NCBI GenBank assembly: GCA_040387195.1
Contig: JAZKEF010000027.1
Span: 62,001 to 126,000 of the forward strand
Length of the DNA stretch: 64,000 bases
Source of the DNA: UKL13-3 sp040387195
Lineage (GTDB): Bacteria; Bacteroidota; Bacteroidia; UKL13-3
Direction: 5' to 3'
Part shown: positions 18,899-28,235 of the stretch, one piece after another
Numbering within the stretch: position 1 is the first letter of the stretch
Layout of the letters: each line of letters begins with the position of its first letter
Made by a program: the position numbers and the translations under genes
The notes under the pieces: model-generated
What the model was told of the DNA's origin: nothing
The model's database searches: none
The model's input: the letters and a program-made list of their open reading frames with translations, nothing else

Positions 18899-20673
18899 AG
18901 TGAATTAACAATACCCGTTAGATCAGGCATACCAGTCAGGTTCATCTTTTTGATAAACCTGTATTGCGTTTTCCGAGTCGACTCAGGAGAAATCCCTAAC
19001 ATATCTGCCATTTTACGGGTTGGAATATCCAATTTCATTAAAGCCATCATCCGCATTTCTGCTTGTGTAATATCCGGGAACCGTTCCTTGAGTTTACCGA
19101 AAAAATCTGTATGAGTCTTTTCAAACAAAAATTTAAATTGAATCCAGTCATCACTGGTAATGATTGTGGATCGTTTCAATTTAGTCAGGGTTTCAATCAT
19201 TGCGTGCTTTTCAGGACTATCATTTTCCATCTTTAGCAGCATAATTTCCTTCTCAACATGTTCAATGAGTTTGTTTTTCTCCTGAAGGGTCTCGATATAA
19301 CTTAACAGGTTTTGTTCTGCCTGTTTTTTTTCAACTAACAGCAGCTGTTCCTTACTTTCAAACAATTCTTTGTTTTTCCTGGTCCTGATTCGCTCCCTTC
19401 GGTACAAGTTAAAAAGAATAAGCCCGATAAGGCATAACCCTGCTATTGAAAAATTATTGCGCTGTTCGGAAAGCGTTATTGCATGTTCAGCATCTTTCAT
19501 TTTACTGATATGCTTTGCAGCTTCCAACTGCTTTTGCACGGTAGTGTATATCTCTGCATTATCCAGATTCGAAATCTCCTTCTGCAACTCTAGTGTTTTT
19601 TGCAAATACTTATTGGCAACCCTATAATTCCCCTTTTCATACAATGCTTTTGCCATCAAATAGCACACTTTAAACATGAGGTGTTGCGCGTTATAGGAAT
19701 GATAAATTTGCTTGGCCCTGATGAGGGTATCGGCTTGCATGAGCATTGGAATAACAAGATCGGATTTGTGCTGTTCTATATAAATTGAAGAAAGCAATAC
19801 CAGCACCTCAGCTACCGTTACTCCCGATACAGAAGGATTCTCCTTCACATACTTATAACTCCTACGGGCGTATATCAGTGCTGAATCCAATTGTCCTTGT
19901 TTAAGGTATATTGAACCTATATTTCCCGAAGCTATTCCAATCCATGACGGATCAGTTGGTTTACTTTCTGCCAATCTCAATACCTCCCAAAAATAAAAAA
20001 GAGCAGAATCACTCTTTCCTATTTCCCTATAAGCCAGCCCAATAGTATTGGTAGCTTGTATCATTTCAATTTTGGTAGCTCTGTTGTCCCAACCTTTAAG
20101 TACCGGAATGATTGTTTGAATGCACGTTCCGTAGTTCCTGAGATGAAAGTACAATGTGCCTAAAACATACTTTGCACTTAATACTTCAGTCTTATCATAT
20201 GGAGATATACGATCCATCACCTCTATAGCTCTTGTAAAATATTCGAGACTTTTAGCTTGATCATTGGTCATATTGAACAACCCTATACCAAATGTATAAA
20301 ATGCCCATTCGTATTCAAGACCATTCTTTTCCGCCAAATCAACAGCCGCTATCATGTAATGCATTCCTTTGGTACTATCCCTTTCAAATGCTGAAATAAA
20401 GTGACCTTTGAAATAGGTCATAGAAACTTGGGTGGCTATATCATTAGAACGATCAGCATAGTCTCTTGCTTCATCCATCAAACGAGACCTTTCGGCTTTG
20501 CTTTTATTCACTTCCGGCAGATATACATTATTTACATACCATTGATTCATGGAATCAAACCTGCTTTCTGATGGCATTTTTGCAAATTCAGGAACCCTGT
20601 GTTGCTTATCCTGTTGGGCAAAAACACCTTCTGCAAGAATGCAGCAGCCAATATATAGTATGATGCGAATCAT
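18895..20673 (-). CDS. Membrane-anchored TPR protein with C-terminal LuxR-like HTH (first of a tandem pair)
   Basis: 592 residues with the same plan as the next gene: signal peptide (IILYIGCCILAEGVFAQ), TPR-like helices (about 60-390), transmembrane helix (about 415-432, FSIAGLCLIGLILFNLY), coiled coil, and HTH (FPDITQAEMRMMALMKLDIP, MADMLGISPESTRKTQYRFIKKM). The two proteins are clearly paralogues; the TPR halves have diverged more than the HTH. The start has a GGAGG at 20683-20687, 9 bases upstream of ATG, which is rare here and suggests strong translation, next to a TATATTCG promoter-like box. Probably first gene of an operon running towards the adhesin. Confidence 0.85.
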   Translation of the reverse strand: MIRIILYIGCCILAEGVFAQQDKQHRVPEFAKMPSESRFDSMNQWYVNNVYLPEVNKSKAERSRLMDEARDYADRSNDIATQVSMTYFKGHFISAFERDSTKGMHYMIAAVDLAEKNGLEYEWAFYTFGIGLFNMTNDQAKSLEYFTRAIEVMDRISPYDKTEVLSAKYVLGTLYFHLRNYGTCIQTIIPVLKGWDNRATKIEMIQATNTIGLAYREIGKSDSALFYFWEVLRLAESKPTDPSWIGIASGNIGSIYLKQGQLDSALIYARRSYKYVKENPSVSGVTVAEVLVLLSSIYIEQHKSDLVIPMLMQADTLIRAKQIYHSYNAQHLMFKVCYLMAKALYEKGNYRVANKYLQKTLELQKEISNLDNAEIYTTVQKQLEAAKHISKMKDAEHAITLSEQRNNFSIAGLCLIGLILFNLYRRERIRTRKNKELFESKEQLLLVEKKQAEQNLLSYIETLQEKNKLIEHVEKEIMLLKMENDSPEKHAMIETLTKLKRSTIITSDDWIQFKFLFEKTHTDFFGKLKERFPDITQAEMRMMALMKLDIPTRKMADMLGISPESTRKTQYRFIKKMNLTGMPDLTGIVNSL

Positions 20674-20811
20674 GGTAATTTGCCTCCGAATATATCATAT
20701 CTGCAGTACACCTGCCGAACAGTTACACAAATGGCAGTTATTTGATATATCTGAATTCACGCAACAGAAAAAAAATAATAAATTGCAGGCATTTCAGTTA
20801 AGCAATTGATG

Positions 20812-21495
20812 CTAGCCCTCAGGCTGCTCCGAACTCATCACAAATCCCAAACGTTTTCCGGTAGGCATCCCGCTGCTGTGGCTCATCAAATTCTTTTGTT
20901 CTACTGATATGTAATTAATAGAATCAACAGGTGGTGCCATCAGGTCAAAGTTCAAACAAAAAAGCATGGCCTCTTCTATAATTGAACGCAGTGTGTCCTC
21001 CGAAATAATATTTTTCTCAATATCATTATACAAAAATGAAAGGGGGCGTTTCCCTTCCACAAAAAAGTGGCTGTCCTTATTCACAAATACACGTGCTATC
21101 AGGTATCCTACATCATTATCGCGGTTGTATTTAATGGAGTCGCTCAAAAAATTATAGATCTGAATCATCCCACAAAATTCCCTCAGGGTATCTTCTTTTA
21201 CGTAAGGTGACTTGTTTACGAAATGTGATTCGTCAAAATCAAACACGTTGGTATGCATCATCACGATAAGTGTATCACCTCCAAATTTTAAATGGGCCTC
21301 AAAATCTCCCTTATCGCTGTATTTTACATCTACATGTGGTGCATCAGCTGCAAGCTTGGGAGTAAGATCGGCCTCTATCGAACGCAACACCATTTTTAAG
21401 TCGCGGAATATATTTTGAGTGAGCCTGAAAACCTGTTGTTTGGTAGATGCCTTCTTACAAAGGATTTCCTGAATCTGCGTAATTTTAGAATCCAT
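20812..21495 (-). CDS. Conserved-looking hypothetical protein
   Basis: 228 residues from the ATG at 21495 (MDSKITQIQEILCKKA); the frame is open to 21552 but the extra codons are unconvincing. Soluble, no signal peptide or transmembrane helix. A helical N-terminus (1-45) precedes a mixed region with VDVKYSDKGDFEAHLKFGGD and an interior FVNKDSHFFVEGKRPL. The composition is that of an ordinary cytoplasmic protein. I do not recognise the family. It is followed by the paralogous regulator pair on the same strand after 138 bases. Confidence 0.75.
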   Translation of the reverse strand: MDSKITQIQEILCKKASTKQQVFRLTQNIFRDLKMVLRSIEADLTPKLAADAPHVDVKYSDKGDFEAHLKFGGDTLIVMMHTNVFDFDESHFVNKSPYVKEDTLREFCGMIQIYNFLSDSIKYNRDNDVGYLIARVFVNKDSHFFVEGKRPLSFLYNDIEKNIISEDTLRSIIEEAMLFCLNFDLMAPPVDSINYISVEQKNLMSHSSGMPTGKRLGFVMSSEQPEG

Positions 21496-21562
21496 GGGTA
21501 TAAACAATTGAAAACAAAAGATACGTATTTTACCTGAATAAACAGGCAACAAAACTGATTCA

Positions 21563-22312
21563 TTACAACAAACTTCCGATCTTAAGTGCCAGCTTCCATC
21601 TCATGATCCGTTTGGTCTCCGGATATCCCCATACGTTACTAAGTGCCTTGGCAAATTCATCCGTAGGGTTAATATGGTTTGTTGCAATATACCGTTGAAC
21701 GGCCGACCATGTATTAAAATACCCAATGGTATCGACAAGGTCCATTTCCTTGTAAGAATAAAATTCCGGGTGTAAGTGCTCCTTAAACGGAAAGGGAATA
21801 GTGCTGTATTCTTTCTCCACCAGGCGATTTTCAGCAACCCAATAATCATTGAGCACTCCATGGTGAAAGTTGTATACGATAGGATCTATTTCTTCGGATA
21901 TAAACGGAAGTGCATACGACCATGCAGCAATTATACCGTCCGGCTTGAGTACCCGTTTAACTTCCGCATAAAACAACTCGAAATCAAACCAGTGCATCGC
22001 GTTTGCAACCGTTATCAAATCCACAGATGCATCGGGTAATGATGATCGTTCTGCTTTTTCAACAGCATAGGTAACCTGAGGGTGGGGTGTGCTATTCACT
22101 ATTTGCTGTTCACTCGGATCGGTGGCAAATACCTCTTGATAGTATTGCGTTAAATCAACAGCTGCTTGTCCGTTGCCGGTTCCGCAATCCCATACCTTAT
22201 TATGCGCTGCTGTTTTTGATGCCAGAAAAGCATACAGCTCGGGAGGATATTGCGGACGGTATTTAGCATAGATATCTGATTGTTTTGAAAAGTAATCTTT
22301 GAATGGATGCAT
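21563..22312 (-). CDS. Class I SAM-dependent methyltransferase (type 11-like)
   Basis: About 249 residues from MHPFKDYFSKQSDIYAKYRP; related enzymes typically begin just before this FS-x-Q-S-x-x-Y-A-x-YRP motif, so I prefer the ATG at 22312 (22324 is an alternative). SAM-binding motif I is WDCGTGNGQAAVDL; motif II ends in the acidic FATDPSEQQI; the post-motif VANAMHWFDF is typical of this family (eukaryotic TMT1-like and bacterial small-molecule methyltransferases). Substrate unknown. A strong terminator at 22360-22396 separates it from proS. Confidence 0.88.
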   Translation of the reverse strand: MHPFKDYFSKQSDIYAKYRPQYPPELYAFLASKTAAHNKVWDCGTGNGQAAVDLTQYYQEVFATDPSEQQIVNSTPHPQVTYAVEKAERSSLPDASVDLITVANAMHWFDFELFYAEVKRVLKPDGIIAAWSYALPFISEEIDPIVYNFHHGVLNDYWVAENRLVEKEYSTIPFPFKEHLHPEFYSYKEMDLVDTIGYFNTWSAVQRYIATNHINPTDEFAKALSNVWGYPETKRIMRWKLALKIGSLL

Positions 22313-22359
22313 CTGTTGTCGCATATGAGCATACCAAATTAGGAAAAATACCTGCAAAC

Positions 22360-22396
22360 AAAAACGCCTTTCTCTTGAATGGAGAAAGGCGTTTTT
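22360..22396 (-). terminator. Rho-independent terminator of proS
   Basis: A 15-bp perfect stem (22360-22374 with 22382-22396) has a 7-base loop, then TTTTTGTTTG on the minus strand. It begins 18 bases after the proS stop. T-runs on both sides could let it act in both directions. Confidence 0.9.
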
Positions 22397-22413
22397 AAAT
22401 CTATAAATATTTC

Positions 22414-23889
22414 CTAATAGGCTTTTGCAAATAATACACGTTGTGTGCTCGGATTGCCGGTAAGCACGCATTTCCCATTTTCCAAAGGGTTGTTCAACGG
22501 AATGCAGCGAATGGTCGCTTTGGTCATTTCCTTAATCTTAATTTCTGTTTCCGAAGTGCCATCCCAGTGCGCACTCACAAATCCTGTTTTATTTTCCAAT
22601 GCATCTGTAAACTCATCCCAGTTGTTTACAGCATGAATATGCTCATCACGATAATCCAATGCTTTCTGGAAAATATTTTGTTGGATAGCCGTAAGCAAAT
22701 GTTCCACTTTATTTTCAAGATCCACCATGCTCATCACCTGCTTTTCCTTAGTATCTCTTCTGGCCACCTCTACTGTTTCATTTTGCACATCACGCATGCC
22801 AATAGCAATACGTACCGGAACACCTTTGAGCTCATGCTCGGCAAATTTGAATCCGGGGCTGGTATGATCCCTGTCATCCAACTTCACGGAAATTCCTTTT
22901 TTACGCAACGCCTGTTGAATAGCTTTTGCTTTCGCCAATACTTGCTCTTTCTCTTCTTCCTTTTTACCCAAAATCGGAACAATCACCACCTGAATCGGAG
23001 CAAGATTCGGAGGTAATACCAATCCTTCATCATCGCTGTGACACATAATTAAAGCACCCATCAAACGCGTTGAAACGCCCCATGAGGTCGCCCAAACATA
23101 TTCCTGTGTATTTTCTTTGGTGGCAAACTTTACATCAAATGCTTTCGCAAAATTCTGTCCCAAAAAGTGTGATGTACCCATTTGCAATGCTTTCCCATCC
23201 TGCATCAATCCTTCAATGCAATAGGTATCCAATGCTCCGGCAAAACGTTCATTGGCGGTTTTCATTCCCTTCATCACCGGAACGGCCAAAATATTTTCGG
23301 CAAAATCTGCATATACCTCCAGCATCTGTTTCGTTTCAGCAATCGCTTCTTCAGCAGTTGCATGTGCCGTATGCCCTTCCTGCCATAAAAATTCAGTGGT
23401 TCTCAAAAACAATCGCGTACGCATTTCCCAGCGAACAACATTGGCCCATTGGTTTATCAATAAAGGCAAATCGCGGTGCGACTTAATCCAGTCGCGGTAG
23501 GTATTCCAGATTATGGTTTCCGATGTAGGCCTTACAATCAGTTCCTCTTCCAGCTTTGCAGTTTCATCTACTACAATTTCGCCATTTTCGGCAGTTTTCA
23601 GTCGGTAATGTGTCACAACAGCGCACTCTTTGGCAAACCCATCCACGTGGCTGGCTTCCTTACTGAAAAAAGACTTTGGTATAAAAAGAGGAAAATATGC
23701 GTTCTGGTGTCCTGTTTCTTTGAATCGTTTGTCCAATTCGGCCTGCATCTTCTCCCAGATAGCATAGCCATAGGGTTTAATTACCATACACCCCTTAACT
23801 GCCGAATGCTCTGCAAGATCCGCTTGCTTCACCAGATTATTGTACCACGCACTGTAGTCTTCGCTTCTTTTAACTTTCTTAATTTCCAT
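22414..23889 (-). CDS. proS: Proline--tRNA ligase, archaeal/eukaryal-like short form
   Basis: 491 residues; charges tRNA-Pro with proline using ATP in the cytoplasm. The N-terminus (SEDYSAWYNNLVKQADLAEH) and class II motifs are clear: motif 2 VVRWEMRTRLFLRTTEFLWQ with GHTAHAT after it, and motif 3 in SWGVSTRLMGALI. There is an anticodon-binding domain (PIQVVIVPILGKKEEEK) and the C-terminal zinc-like/short extension ending in KAY. It lacks the YbaK-type editing insertion of the bacterial long form, matching the form found in many Bacteroidota. It has a terminator behind it and a divergent lipoprotein gene in front. Confidence 0.97.
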   Translation of the reverse strand: MEIKKVKRSEDYSAWYNNLVKQADLAEHSAVKGCMVIKPYGYAIWEKMQAELDKRFKETGHQNAYFPLFIPKSFFSKEASHVDGFAKECAVVTHYRLKTAENGEIVVDETAKLEEELIVRPTSETIIWNTYRDWIKSHRDLPLLINQWANVVRWEMRTRLFLRTTEFLWQEGHTAHATAEEAIAETKQMLEVYADFAENILAVPVMKGMKTANERFAGALDTYCIEGLMQDGKALQMGTSHFLGQNFAKAFDVKFATKENTQEYVWATSWGVSTRLMGALIMCHSDDEGLVLPPNLAPIQVVIVPILGKKEEEKEQVLAKAKAIQQALRKKGISVKLDDRDHTSPGFKFAEHELKGVPVRIAIGMRDVQNETVEVARRDTKEKQVMSMVDLENKVEHLLTAIQQNIFQKALDYRDEHIHAVNNWDEFTDALENKTGFVSAHWDGTSETEIKIKEMTKATIRCIPLNNPLENGKCVLTGNPSTQRVLFAKAY

Positions 23890-23944
23890 GTATCTATATT
23901 GCTGAAGCTTTTTGGAACGGTATTTGTTTTTCCCTCAGCGTGCG

Positions 23945-23952
23945 CAAAAATA
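23945..23952 (-). promoter_or_regulatory. Probable -7 box of proS
   Basis: TATTTTTG on the minus strand matches the TAnnTTTG box exactly, about 55 bases before the proS ATG. No clear -33 TTG is seen at the usual distance. Confidence 0.5.
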
Positions 23953-23964
23953 ATTTTTCGTACG

Positions 23965-23972
23965 TTACTTTG
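23965..23972 (+). promoter_or_regulatory. Possible -7 box of the low-complexity lipoprotein gene
   Basis: TTACTTTG matches the TAnnTTTG box at 7 of 8 positions, 20 bases before the ATG at 23993. With the proS box it forms a compact divergent promoter pair. Confidence 0.45.
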
Positions 23973-23992
23973 TATAGATTAATTCAACTGTT

Positions 23993-25219
23993 ATGAAGAA
24001 TATATTGTGGATCCTTTCAGCATCGGTGGTTTTTACCCTGAGTTCGTGCATTTCAACGGCTCAGTTTAACAATGCCGAAGACGATGTGTATTACTCTCCC
24101 AAGGCAAGTAACCGGAAACAACCCGTGATGATTCCGGAAGTTAACGTAGATGAGATCATCAAACAAAACCCTCCTCAATACGGCCAGCCCACCAACCGCG
24201 TGGATGACGTTACCCCTAACCCTAATGCTGCTGAAGGCTACCGTGCCTATAGGGCGCAGCAAGATTCTCTATACAACCAAGACCCGAGCCTTTCGGGATA
24301 TTATATAAACCCGAATTTACCCAATAGCGAAACCGATGAAACAGCCCGTAGAAACAAACGCTGGTTCAGAAGATCGGCATACAACCAAAACTATTGGAAC
24401 AACAACAATTGGAACTATGGGTTGGGCTGGAACTCCTTTTACGGACCGGGCCTTACCTTAGGATACAGTAACTTTGGTTACAACAACTGGGGTTGCAACA
24501 ATTATTGGGGAAACAATTGGGGCTGGAATTACGGTTACAACAACTGGGGATACGCTCCCTATGGTTATAATAACTGGAACAACTACTGCGGTTGGAATAC
24601 CGGATTTGGAAACCCTTATTACAACAACTTTTGGGGATACCCCGGATATGGTTACGGTTACGGAGGATACTACTCACCCGGATATTACTACGACAACAAT
24701 AACAACAACTCGGGTGGCGGAAATGCCGGCAATCAGCCTATTTCAAGACCTCGTCCAAGTGTAGGAAGTCCTTCTACTCCTCCTCCAACTAATAGCGGAG
24801 GTCAAACAGGAGGCGGCCGGAGTTATGTTGCTCCGCAACCCGGTAACGACCAACCACAGCAGGGAGCAACTCCCAATAATGGCAGGGCTTATACACCTCC
24901 TAATTATACTCCAACTAATGGACAACGTTTGGAGAATGTGAATGGCCGTGTTATTTATACCCGTCCTCAGGAAGTAACCCGCCCGGAACCGGCACAAAAC
25001 CCTGGCAATGCTGCACCCGGATTTCAGCGTACGCCTGATAATAATAAGCAGCCATCACGCGATGCACAACGTCCTTCTTATAATGATTCGCGCAGCAATG
25101 CTCCTGCACCACAAATGAATTCCGGTAACAATGGAGGAAGAAGCAGTGGAGGTTCTACAGGAGGCCGAAGCGGATCGGGAGGAAGCAGCGGAAGCAGTTC
25201 TGGCGGCCGCAGAAAATAA
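23993..25219 (+). CDS. Lipoprotein with Tyr/Asn/Gly/Trp-rich low-complexity region
   Basis: 408 residues. A lipoprotein signal ends at LSSC (cysteine 19). Residues about 25-125 are ordinary polar sequence; about 130-245 are made almost wholly of Y, N, W and G (for example NYWNNNNWNYGLGWNSFYG); about 245-408 are Pro/Gln/Ser/Gly-rich and end in a GGSSGSSSGGRRK tail. No enzyme domain is visible. Such composition suggests an extended or self-associating surface protein. It starts 103 bases from proS in the opposite direction, and the FadL-like porin gene follows after 32 bases, so the two probably share a transcript. Confidence 0.85.
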   Translation: MKNILWILSASVVFTLSSCISTAQFNNAEDDVYYSPKASNRKQPVMIPEVNVDEIIKQNPPQYGQPTNRVDDVTPNPNAAEGYRAYRAQQDSLYNQDPSLSGYYINPNLPNSETDETARRNKRWFRRSAYNQNYWNNNNWNYGLGWNSFYGPGLTLGYSNFGYNNWGCNNYWGNNWGWNYGYNNWGYAPYGYNNWNNYCGWNTGFGNPYYNNFWGYPGYGYGYGGYYSPGYYYDNNNNNSGGGNAGNQPISRPRPSVGSPSTPPPTNSGGQTGGGRSYVAPQPGNDQPQQGATPNNGRAYTPPNYTPTNGQRLENVNGRVIYTRPQEVTRPEPAQNPGNAAPGFQRTPDNNKQPSRDAQRPSYNDSRSNAPAPQMNSGNNGGRSSGGSTGGRSGSGGSSGSSSGGRRK

Positions 25220-25251
25220 TAACGAATACATACAGAAAATCTTTGAACACC

Positions 25252-26757
25252 ATGAATAAAATAAAGATGTTAGCCATAAGTGTGTTTGCTGCAATGGCAA
25301 GTGCTTATGCTCAAAATGAAACGGATGCACTGAAGTATACCGAAAGTTTTCTCGGAGGAACCGCCCGTTCACAAGGAACTGCAGGTGCATTCGGTGCGGT
25401 AGGAGCCGACTTTTCTGCTACTGTTATCAATCCTGCAGGACTGGGTTTATACCGCAGAAATGAGGCAAACTTTGGAATGAGCTTGGAATACAACAACAGC
25501 AAAGCCTCTTATTTGGGTAATTCCACCAGCGACTTTCGTCCTAATTTCAATATCCAGAATTGGGGGTTTGTTGGTACTAAGGTCTACAGTGAATTGGGTG
25601 AAGATAGAAAGGTAGGATTGGTGAGTTGGAGCGTTGGTGGTGGAATGAATAGAGTATCCAGTTATCAATCAAATGTTAAATTCAATGGAGTGAATTCACA
25701 AAGTTCCATTCTTGATTATTTTAAAAAGAGTGCAAATGGAACAAGTTCATATGAAATAGAGGATAATTTTAACAGCACACAAAATAATTATGCGAATACT
25801 CCGGGAGCTCAGGCATACTGGAACTTCTTACTGGATACAGCTAACAATTCTTCTACATATATGGCCCTTACAGATGGTGTTTACGGAGCCAAACTTCTAC
25901 AACAACAACAAATGCAAACAAGGGGAGCAGCTAATGAGTACAACATTTCATCCGGAATCAATTTAAGCAATATTATCTATCTTGGAGGAAGTCTTATGTT
26001 AAGGCACGTTTATTCTGAAACCGACATTTTCTTCAGCGAAGAATCTCAAGGTACAGTTCCAAATTATACTTCTAGCAGCTTGCGTACACTAGTTAATTCA
26101 AGTGGAAAAGGAGTAGCTGGTCGTTTTGGAATTATTGTTCGTCCTCTTGATTGGTTTAAAGTAGGATTTGCCGCCCAAACACCCATGCGTATCAATATGC
26201 ATGATGATTACAAATTTGTTCTGAGTACTGTCAATTCACGAAAAAATGCTACATCAGACCCAGGCCGTTATGACTATTTTGATTATCAGGTTGTATCTCC
26301 TTCTAAACTTACCTTTAGCGCGGCTGCGACTATTCTATCCAAAGGAATTATATCTGTTGATTATGAAACTATAGATTACACACAGATGAGCTTGACTGCC
26401 GATAACTATTTCTTCACTCAAGAAAACAATGCAATTTCTAATACCATGAAACGTGCAGGAAATCTTCGCGTAGGTGCTGAAGTAAAAATAGCTGAGTATT
26501 ATCGTTTGCGTGGAGGATACGCAATGTATGAAAGCGCCTACAAAGACAATAGTACTGTTGATTTTAATCGTTATGCAATAACAGGAGGAATGGGATTTCT
26601 CGTAGATCGAGTATTTGTTGACTTTGCAGTGGTAAACTCATTCGGAAATCAACTCATTCCAGTATACGACACTGGAGATGCAAACAAACCTTCTCCAACT
26701 GCAATCAACGCTTACAACAACTTCAACTTCGTTCTTTCAGGAGGTATCAGGTTTTGA
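25252..26757 (+). CDS. FadL/OmpP1-like outer-membrane transport protein
   Basis: About 501 residues. A signal peptide (MLAISVFAAMASAYAQ) is followed by TESFLGGTARSQGTAGAFGA and FSATVINPAGLGLYR, the N-terminal plug-type pattern of the FadL/OmpP1 family (NPAGL is characteristic), then beta strands to a C-terminal FVLSGGIRF ending in phenylalanine as outer-membrane barrels do. The family carries hydrophobic compounds across the outer membrane; the solute here is unknown. ATG at 25252 is preferred to the TTG at 25243. Its TGA overlaps the TTG start of the patatin gene. Confidence 0.85.
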   Translation: MNKIKMLAISVFAAMASAYAQNETDALKYTESFLGGTARSQGTAGAFGAVGADFSATVINPAGLGLYRRNEANFGMSLEYNNSKASYLGNSTSDFRPNFNIQNWGFVGTKVYSELGEDRKVGLVSWSVGGGMNRVSSYQSNVKFNGVNSQSSILDYFKKSANGTSSYEIEDNFNSTQNNYANTPGAQAYWNFLLDTANNSSTYMALTDGVYGAKLLQQQQMQTRGAANEYNISSGINLSNIIYLGGSLMLRHVYSETDIFFSEESQGTVPNYTSSSLRTLVNSSGKGVAGRFGIIVRPLDWFKVGFAAQTPMRINMHDDYKFVLSTVNSRKNATSDPGRYDYFDYQVVSPSKLTFSAAATILSKGIISVDYETIDYTQMSLTADNYFFTQENNAISNTMKRAGNLRVGAEVKIAEYYRLRGGYAMYESAYKDNSTVDFNRYAITGGMGFLVDRVFVDFAVVNSFGNQLIPVYDTGDANKPSPTAINAYNNFNFVLSGGIRF

Positions 26758-27527
26758 GCGAAACGGAAACAAAGCAATATAAAACAGGAATCGTTCTTTC
26801 GGGAGGTGGTGCGCGCGGATTTGCACACCTGGGTGTACTCAAAGCCCTCAATGAATCCAACATCTACCCCGAAGTTATTTCCTGTGTAAGTGCAGGTTCC
26901 ATTGTGGGCGTTCTGTATGCCGATGGGTATTCACCCGATGAAATCCTGGAGCTCTTTGAGCATACCGACCTTTATCATATGCTTCGTTTTTACCGCCCTT
27001 CACTCGGCATCTTAAAAGCTGCCGGTCTCCGTAAACTGCTTACCAAACAATTAAGTGTTGAGCGGATTGAAGACCTTAGTATGCCTGTTATCATTTCGGC
27101 AACCAATTTTGAAACAGCCACCACCGAATATTTTACCGAGGGGTCCATTGTGGATGCCGTGATGGCTTCGTCTGCTATTCCACTTATTCTGAAGCCTTAT
27201 ACGATCAATGGTAAAATGTATGTGGATGGAGGATTAATGAACAACCTTCCCATTGAACCTTTATTGGGTAAGTGTGATGATATCATTGGGGTAAATGTAA
27301 ATCCCGTGAAACCCATGTCTCAGTTTAATTCCTTCCGCAACTACGCGGATAGGGTGCTGCATCTGGCCATCCGCGCCAATGTAAACAACAATATCCTGAA
27401 GTGTGATATGTATATCGAACCAGAGAAGCTTTCCAACTTCCAACTCTTTAAAGTTTCGGCTGCACGGGAAATTTTTGATACCGGCTATAAGCACACCAAG
27501 CAGCTGTTGCAAAAAGAAAATCAATAA
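26754..27527 (+). CDS. Patatin-like phospholipase
   Basis: 257 residues, RssA/patatin family of serine lipid acyl hydrolases with a Ser-Asp dyad. The oxyanion-hole loop SGGGARGFAHLG (about 16-27) and the catalytic aspartate motif YVDGGLMNNLP (about 160-170) are intact. The nucleophile motif reads CVSAGS: the first glycine of the usual G-x-S-x-G is a cysteine, though the serine and following AG are kept. The start is TTG at 26754, overlapping the previous gene's TGA (TTGA), which suggests coupled translation. No signal peptide, so cytoplasmic or inner-membrane-associated. Confidence 0.88.
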   Translation: MSETETKQYKTGIVLSGGGARGFAHLGVLKALNESNIYPEVISCVSAGSIVGVLYADGYSPDEILELFEHTDLYHMLRFYRPSLGILKAAGLRKLLTKQLSVERIEDLSMPVIISATNFETATTEYFTEGSIVDAVMASSAIPLILKPYTINGKMYVDGGLMNNLPIEPLLGKCDDIIGVNVNPVKPMSQFNSFRNYADRVLHLAIRANVNNNILKCDMYIEPEKLSNFQLFKVSAAREIFDTGYKHTKQLLQKENQ

Positions 27528-27598
27528 ACTCTTCTCCTTTTAATATTCTTGGCACTCGTTTTGTAATTCCGGTTGTATCACTCTAAACAACCACGATT

Positions 27599-28192
27599 AT
27601 GAAAACCTACTTGAACACAACCGCAGCCATTTTAGTATTGATTGCAGGTATCAGTTTCACCTCATGCAAATCAAAAAAAGTTGCTCCAACAATTGATAAA
27701 CAAACCGGAGCTATCGAAATAGCAGTTCCTTTCAGCAGCAAAGAATACCAAAGCGACAAGGAAAGTTTCCGCGCCAAATCATCCGGAAACAGCATGGATT
27801 TAACAACCAGCAAAAAAATTGCCTTGCAAAATGCTAAATCCGAAATGGCCGGATTGATTCAAACAACTATTAAAAAAGTTACCGAACAATACACCAACCA
27901 ACGTCAGATAAGCAATACCCAGGAGTTCTCCAACAAGTTTGAAGAAATGGCGCGCGAAGTAACCAATCAGGATTTAACGGATGTGCGTGTAATCGGTGAA
28001 AAGATCTTCCAAGAACCTAACAAAAATTATACATACTGGGTTGCCATTGAAGCCAATAAACAAGTGGTGTTAGCCGGTATCGACAAAGGCATCTCGAAAA
28101 ACTCCAAACTTCAGCAGGACTACGACAAGAAAAAGTTTGAAGAGATCTTTAACCAGGAAATGGATAAACTCGCGAAAGAAAGAAACAACTAA
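27599..28192 (+). CDS. Hypothetical lipoprotein
   Basis: 197 residues with a lipoprotein signal (ILVLIAGISFTSC, Cys about 23). The mature part has a short beta segment (IEIAVPFSSKEY) and then mostly helices, including KKIALQNAKSEMAGLIQTTI and a helical C-terminus; the order 'ALQNAKSEMA...YWVAIEA' resembles the LPP20/FlgT-N pattern where a helix carrying A-x-x-x-A-x-x-x-L precedes a Y/W-rich strand. It is followed by a longer LPP20-like lipoprotein, supporting a shared fold. Function unknown. Confidence 0.75.
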   Translation: MKTYLNTTAAILVLIAGISFTSCKSKKVAPTIDKQTGAIEIAVPFSSKEYQSDKESFRAKSSGNSMDLTTSKKIALQNAKSEMAGLIQTTIKKVTEQYTNQRQISNTQEFSNKFEEMAREVTNQDLTDVRVIGEKIFQEPNKNYTYWVAIEANKQVVLAGIDKGISKNSKLQQDYDKKKFEEIFNQEMDKLAKERNN

Positions 28193-28235
28193 AAGGAATT
28201 AACTGTCCGTTCTTTGTCAACCTTGCTTTTAACCG

